A stretch of DNA of 64,000 nt, taken from the NCBI RefSeq assembly GCF_008386635.1, contig NZ_VUOE01000001.1:1937318-2001317 (forward strand), read 5' to 3'. Positions 62,058-64,000 of this stretch are shown in pieces; position 1 is the stretch's first letter; each line of letters opens with the position of its first letter. The notes beneath the pieces were generated by a model. It ran no database searches, was not told the DNA's origin, and saw only the letters and a list, made by a program, of their open reading frames with translations. Origin of the DNA: Maribacter flavus (GTDB taxonomy: Bacteria; Bacteroidota; Bacteroidia; Flavobacteriales; Flavobacteriaceae). The position numbers and the translations under genes are program-made.

Positions 62058-64000
62058 ATGAATCAGGATTACATACAAGCTAACGAGTGGTCCGTTATAG
62101 AGGAAGGCTTTGATGCGGAAAGGGTAAAATCCTCCGAAAGTCTCTTCAGTATAGGAAATGGGGCCATGGGCCAACGTGCCAATTTTGAGGAAACTTATTC
62201 CGGGGGAACGTTCCAGGGCAGTTATATCGCAGGTGTCTACTACCCGGATAAAACCCGAGTGGGCTGGTGGAAAAATGGCTATCCGGAATATTTCGCCAAG
62301 GTTTTGAACGCGCCCAATTGGATTGGTATACAGGTGCTGGTAAATGGGACCGAACTCGATTTGGCTACCTGTAAGAAAGTATCGGGTTTTAGGCGCGAAC
62401 TTAATATGAAGGAAGGTTGGTACAAAAGGAGCTACGATGCGGTTTTAGCAAACGACGCCCAAGTTGAGGTCCTTGTTACCAGATTCCTTAGTTTGGCATT
62501 GGACGAGGTAGGGGCCATTTCATTTGAGATATCCTTGAAAAATACGGACGGAGAGATAACTTTCATTCCGTATCTGGATAGTGGTATCACCAATGAGGAT
62601 AGCAATTGGGACGATAAATTCTGGAACACTACCAACGTATCCTCATCGGGCAACAGGGCCTTTATTGAAGCCCATACCCTAAAAACGAATTTCAAGACCA
62701 GTACTTTCATGCAGGCCAGTTTGGATTACAAAGGTGTTTCGATTCCCGGAAGTTTGGATACGTCCACGGATACCTTTGTATCCTTACAATTTTCGCAGAA
62801 AGCCGAAAAGGGGGAGAAACTGACCCTTACAAAATTTGGGGGATACACCGTTTCCAGAAACCATCCCGAGGATGCACTGGTAGATGCTGCCAACGAGGTA
62901 TTGGACGTGGCTTCGTCGCTTGGCTTTGAAAACTTGCTTAAAAAGCAAAAAGAGGCTTGGGCAGGTATATGGGAAATGAGCGATATTACCATCCAAGGCG
63001 ATGTGAAAGCGCAACAGGGCATCCGGTTCAATATCTTTCAATTGAACCAAACCTATTTAGGGACGGATTCCAGGCTGAACATAGGTCCAAAAGGATTTAC
63101 AGGAGAAAAATATGGGGGTAGTACGTATTGGGATACCGAAGCCTACTGTATTCCCTTTTACATGGCCACTAAGGACGAAATGGTTGCCCGTAAATTATTG
63201 AAATATAGGTACAACCATTTGGAAAAGGCCATTGAGAATGCGGAAAAACTTGGGTTTACCAATGGGGCTGCCCTATATCCCATGGTGACCATGAACGGTG
63301 AGGAGTGCCATAACGAATGGGAAATAACGTTCGAGGAAATCCACCGGAACGGTGCCATCGCATTCGCCATTTACAATTATTATCGATATACAGGGGACTA
63401 CTCCTATATTCCGGAGATGGGCTTGGAAGTGCTCATTGGTATTGCCCGTTTTTGGCATCAACGGGCGAATTTTTCCACCTTCAGGAACAAATATGTCATT
63501 TTGGGGGTAACCGGTCCCAACGAATATGAAAATAACGTCAATAACAATTGGTACACCAATTACTTGGCCCAGTGGTGTATCCATTTTACCCTGGAACAAT
63601 TGACCAAGGTTAAGGAAGGCTATCCGGAGGATTACAAAAGGATAATGGGCAAGACCAAACTTACGCCTACCGAATGCGATGCCTGGAAAAAAGTGGCGGA
63701 TTCCATGTATTTGCCGTATTCGGAGGAATATGGCGTCTACCTGCAACAGGATGGATTCTTGGACAAGGATTTGGTGAAGGTGAGCGATTTGGAAAAAACG
63801 GAACGACCCATTAACCAAAAATGGAGCTGGGACCGTATTCTACGATCGCCGTATATAAAACAGGCCGATGTGCTACAAGGCTTCTACTTTTTTGAAGATC
63901 ATTTTACAACGGATGAACTGGAGAAGCATTTTGATTTTTACGAACCGTTCACCGTGCACGAATCTTCCTTGTCGCCTTGTGTGCATAGTATCCAGGCGGC
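62058..64000 (+). CDS. GH65 maltose-phosphorylase-type enzyme (3' end outside window)
   Basis: The frame is open from ATG 62058 to the right edge (647 codons), so the C-terminus is missing; full GH65 proteins are about 750-770 residues. Visible order: N-terminal beta-sandwich (about 1-270; FSIGNGAMGQRANFEE), linker, and (alpha/alpha)6 catalytic barrel with GGSTYWDTEAYCIPFYM, NGEECHNEWEITFEEIHRN and the catalytic acid Glu in VTGPNEYENNVNNNW, the maltose phosphorylase signature. It phosphorolyses maltose with inversion to glucose and beta-glucose-1-phosphate. The preceding pgmB supports this; trehalose or kojibiose specificity is not excluded. Confidence 0.93.
   Translation, partial: MNQDYIQANEWSVIEEGFDAERVKSSESLFSIGNGAMGQRANFEETYSGGTFQGSYIAGVYYPDKTRVGWWKNGYPEYFAKVLNAPNWIGIQVLVNGTELDLATCKKVSGFRRELNMKEGWYKRSYDAVLANDAQVEVLVTRFLSLALDEVGAISFEISLKNTDGEITFIPYLDSGITNEDSNWDDKFWNTTNVSSSGNRAFIEAHTLKTNFKTSTFMQASLDYKGVSIPGSLDTSTDTFVSLQFSQKAEKGEKLTLTKFGGYTVSRNHPEDALVDAANEVLDVASSLGFENLLKKQKEAWAGIWEMSDITIQGDVKAQQGIRFNIFQLNQTYLGTDSRLNIGPKGFTGEKYGGSTYWDTEAYCIPFYMATKDEMVARKLLKYRYNHLEKAIENAEKLGFTNGAALYPMVTMNGEECHNEWEITFEEIHRNGAIAFAIYNYYRYTGDYSYIPEMGLEVLIGIARFWHQRANFSTFRNKYVILGVTGPNEYENNVNNNWYTNYLAQWCIHFTLEQLTKVKEGYPEDYKRIMGKTKLTPTECDAWKKVADSMYLPYSEEYGVYLQQDGFLDKDLVKVSDLEKTERPINQKWSWDRILRSPYIKQADVLQGFYFFEDHFTTDELEKHFDFYEPFTVHESSLSPCVHSIQA

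Overview
The window looks like a chromosomal segment of a marine flavobacterium (phylum Bacteroidota, family Flavobacteriaceae, perhaps near Zobellia, Maribacter or Arenibacter). This rests on a SusC/SusD pair, lipoprotein signals with SxC or AxC boxes, a 7TMR-DISM hybrid kinase, MacB/FtsX permease arrays, repeated matches to the Bacteroidota -7 promoter box TAnnTTTG, weak Shine-Dalgarno sequences and moderate A+T content. I saw no rRNA, tRNA, insertion sequence, integrase or CRISPR array. The genus is inference.

Layout. 1-10 kb: three consecutive MacB/FtsX-type permeases (the first cut by the window edge), a hybrid histidine kinase and a MacB-type ATPase; tandem palindromes lie between kinase and ATPase. 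10-15.4 kb: an amidase lipoprotein, then an Fe-S/redox module (Mrp carrier ATPase, NifU-like scaffold, ferredoxin-NADP reductase, [2Fe-2S] ferredoxin) interrupted by a small four-helix-bundle gene with unusual heptamer and hexamer repeats around it. 15.6-20.6 kb: an MsbA-like exporter and a three-gene LolD/LolE/adaptor exporter, divergent across a perfect 18-bp palindrome from a penicillin-acylase-type lipoprotein. 23-24.9 kb: agmatine to putrescine (aguA, aguB). 25-29.8 kb: an operon that reads as D-serine or D-amino-acid catabolism (GntP transporter, RidA, fold-III PLP enzyme with an HxC metal site, M19 dipeptidase, secreted protein).

30-42.8 kb: a class-V aminotransferase-fold enzyme, an acyltransferase, a membrane AraC regulator, a metallophosphoesterase, a GAF protein convergent with an HD-PycTM membrane protein, and a 1236-residue outer-membrane fusion (phosphoesterase, possible kinase-like middle, Omp85 barrel). 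42.9-59.8 kb: a large minus-strand locus of SusC, SusD, three tandem paralogous VCBS/ASPIC lipoproteins of about 1100 residues with a small unknown lipoprotein between them, then a vanadium-haloperoxidase/PAP2-family lipoprotein. A strong terminator followed by a promoter separates SusCD from the VCBS genes. 60-64 kb: LacI regulator, beta-phosphoglucomutase and a GH65 maltose-phosphorylase-type enzyme running off the right edge; a LacI-type operator sits upstream of susC.

How the genes fit together. SusC/SusD probably import an alpha-glucan oligosaccharide, GH65 phosphorolyses the disaccharide to glucose and beta-glucose-1-phosphate, and PgmB converts the latter to glucose-6-phosphate under LacI control. 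The VCBS/lipoprotein/haloperoxidase block has no known role and is the best candidate for an undescribed surface system. Other candidates are the repeat-flanked four-helix-bundle insertion with a predicted strand-specific 22-bp RNA helix, the HD-PycTM protein, and the phosphoesterase-barrel fusion.
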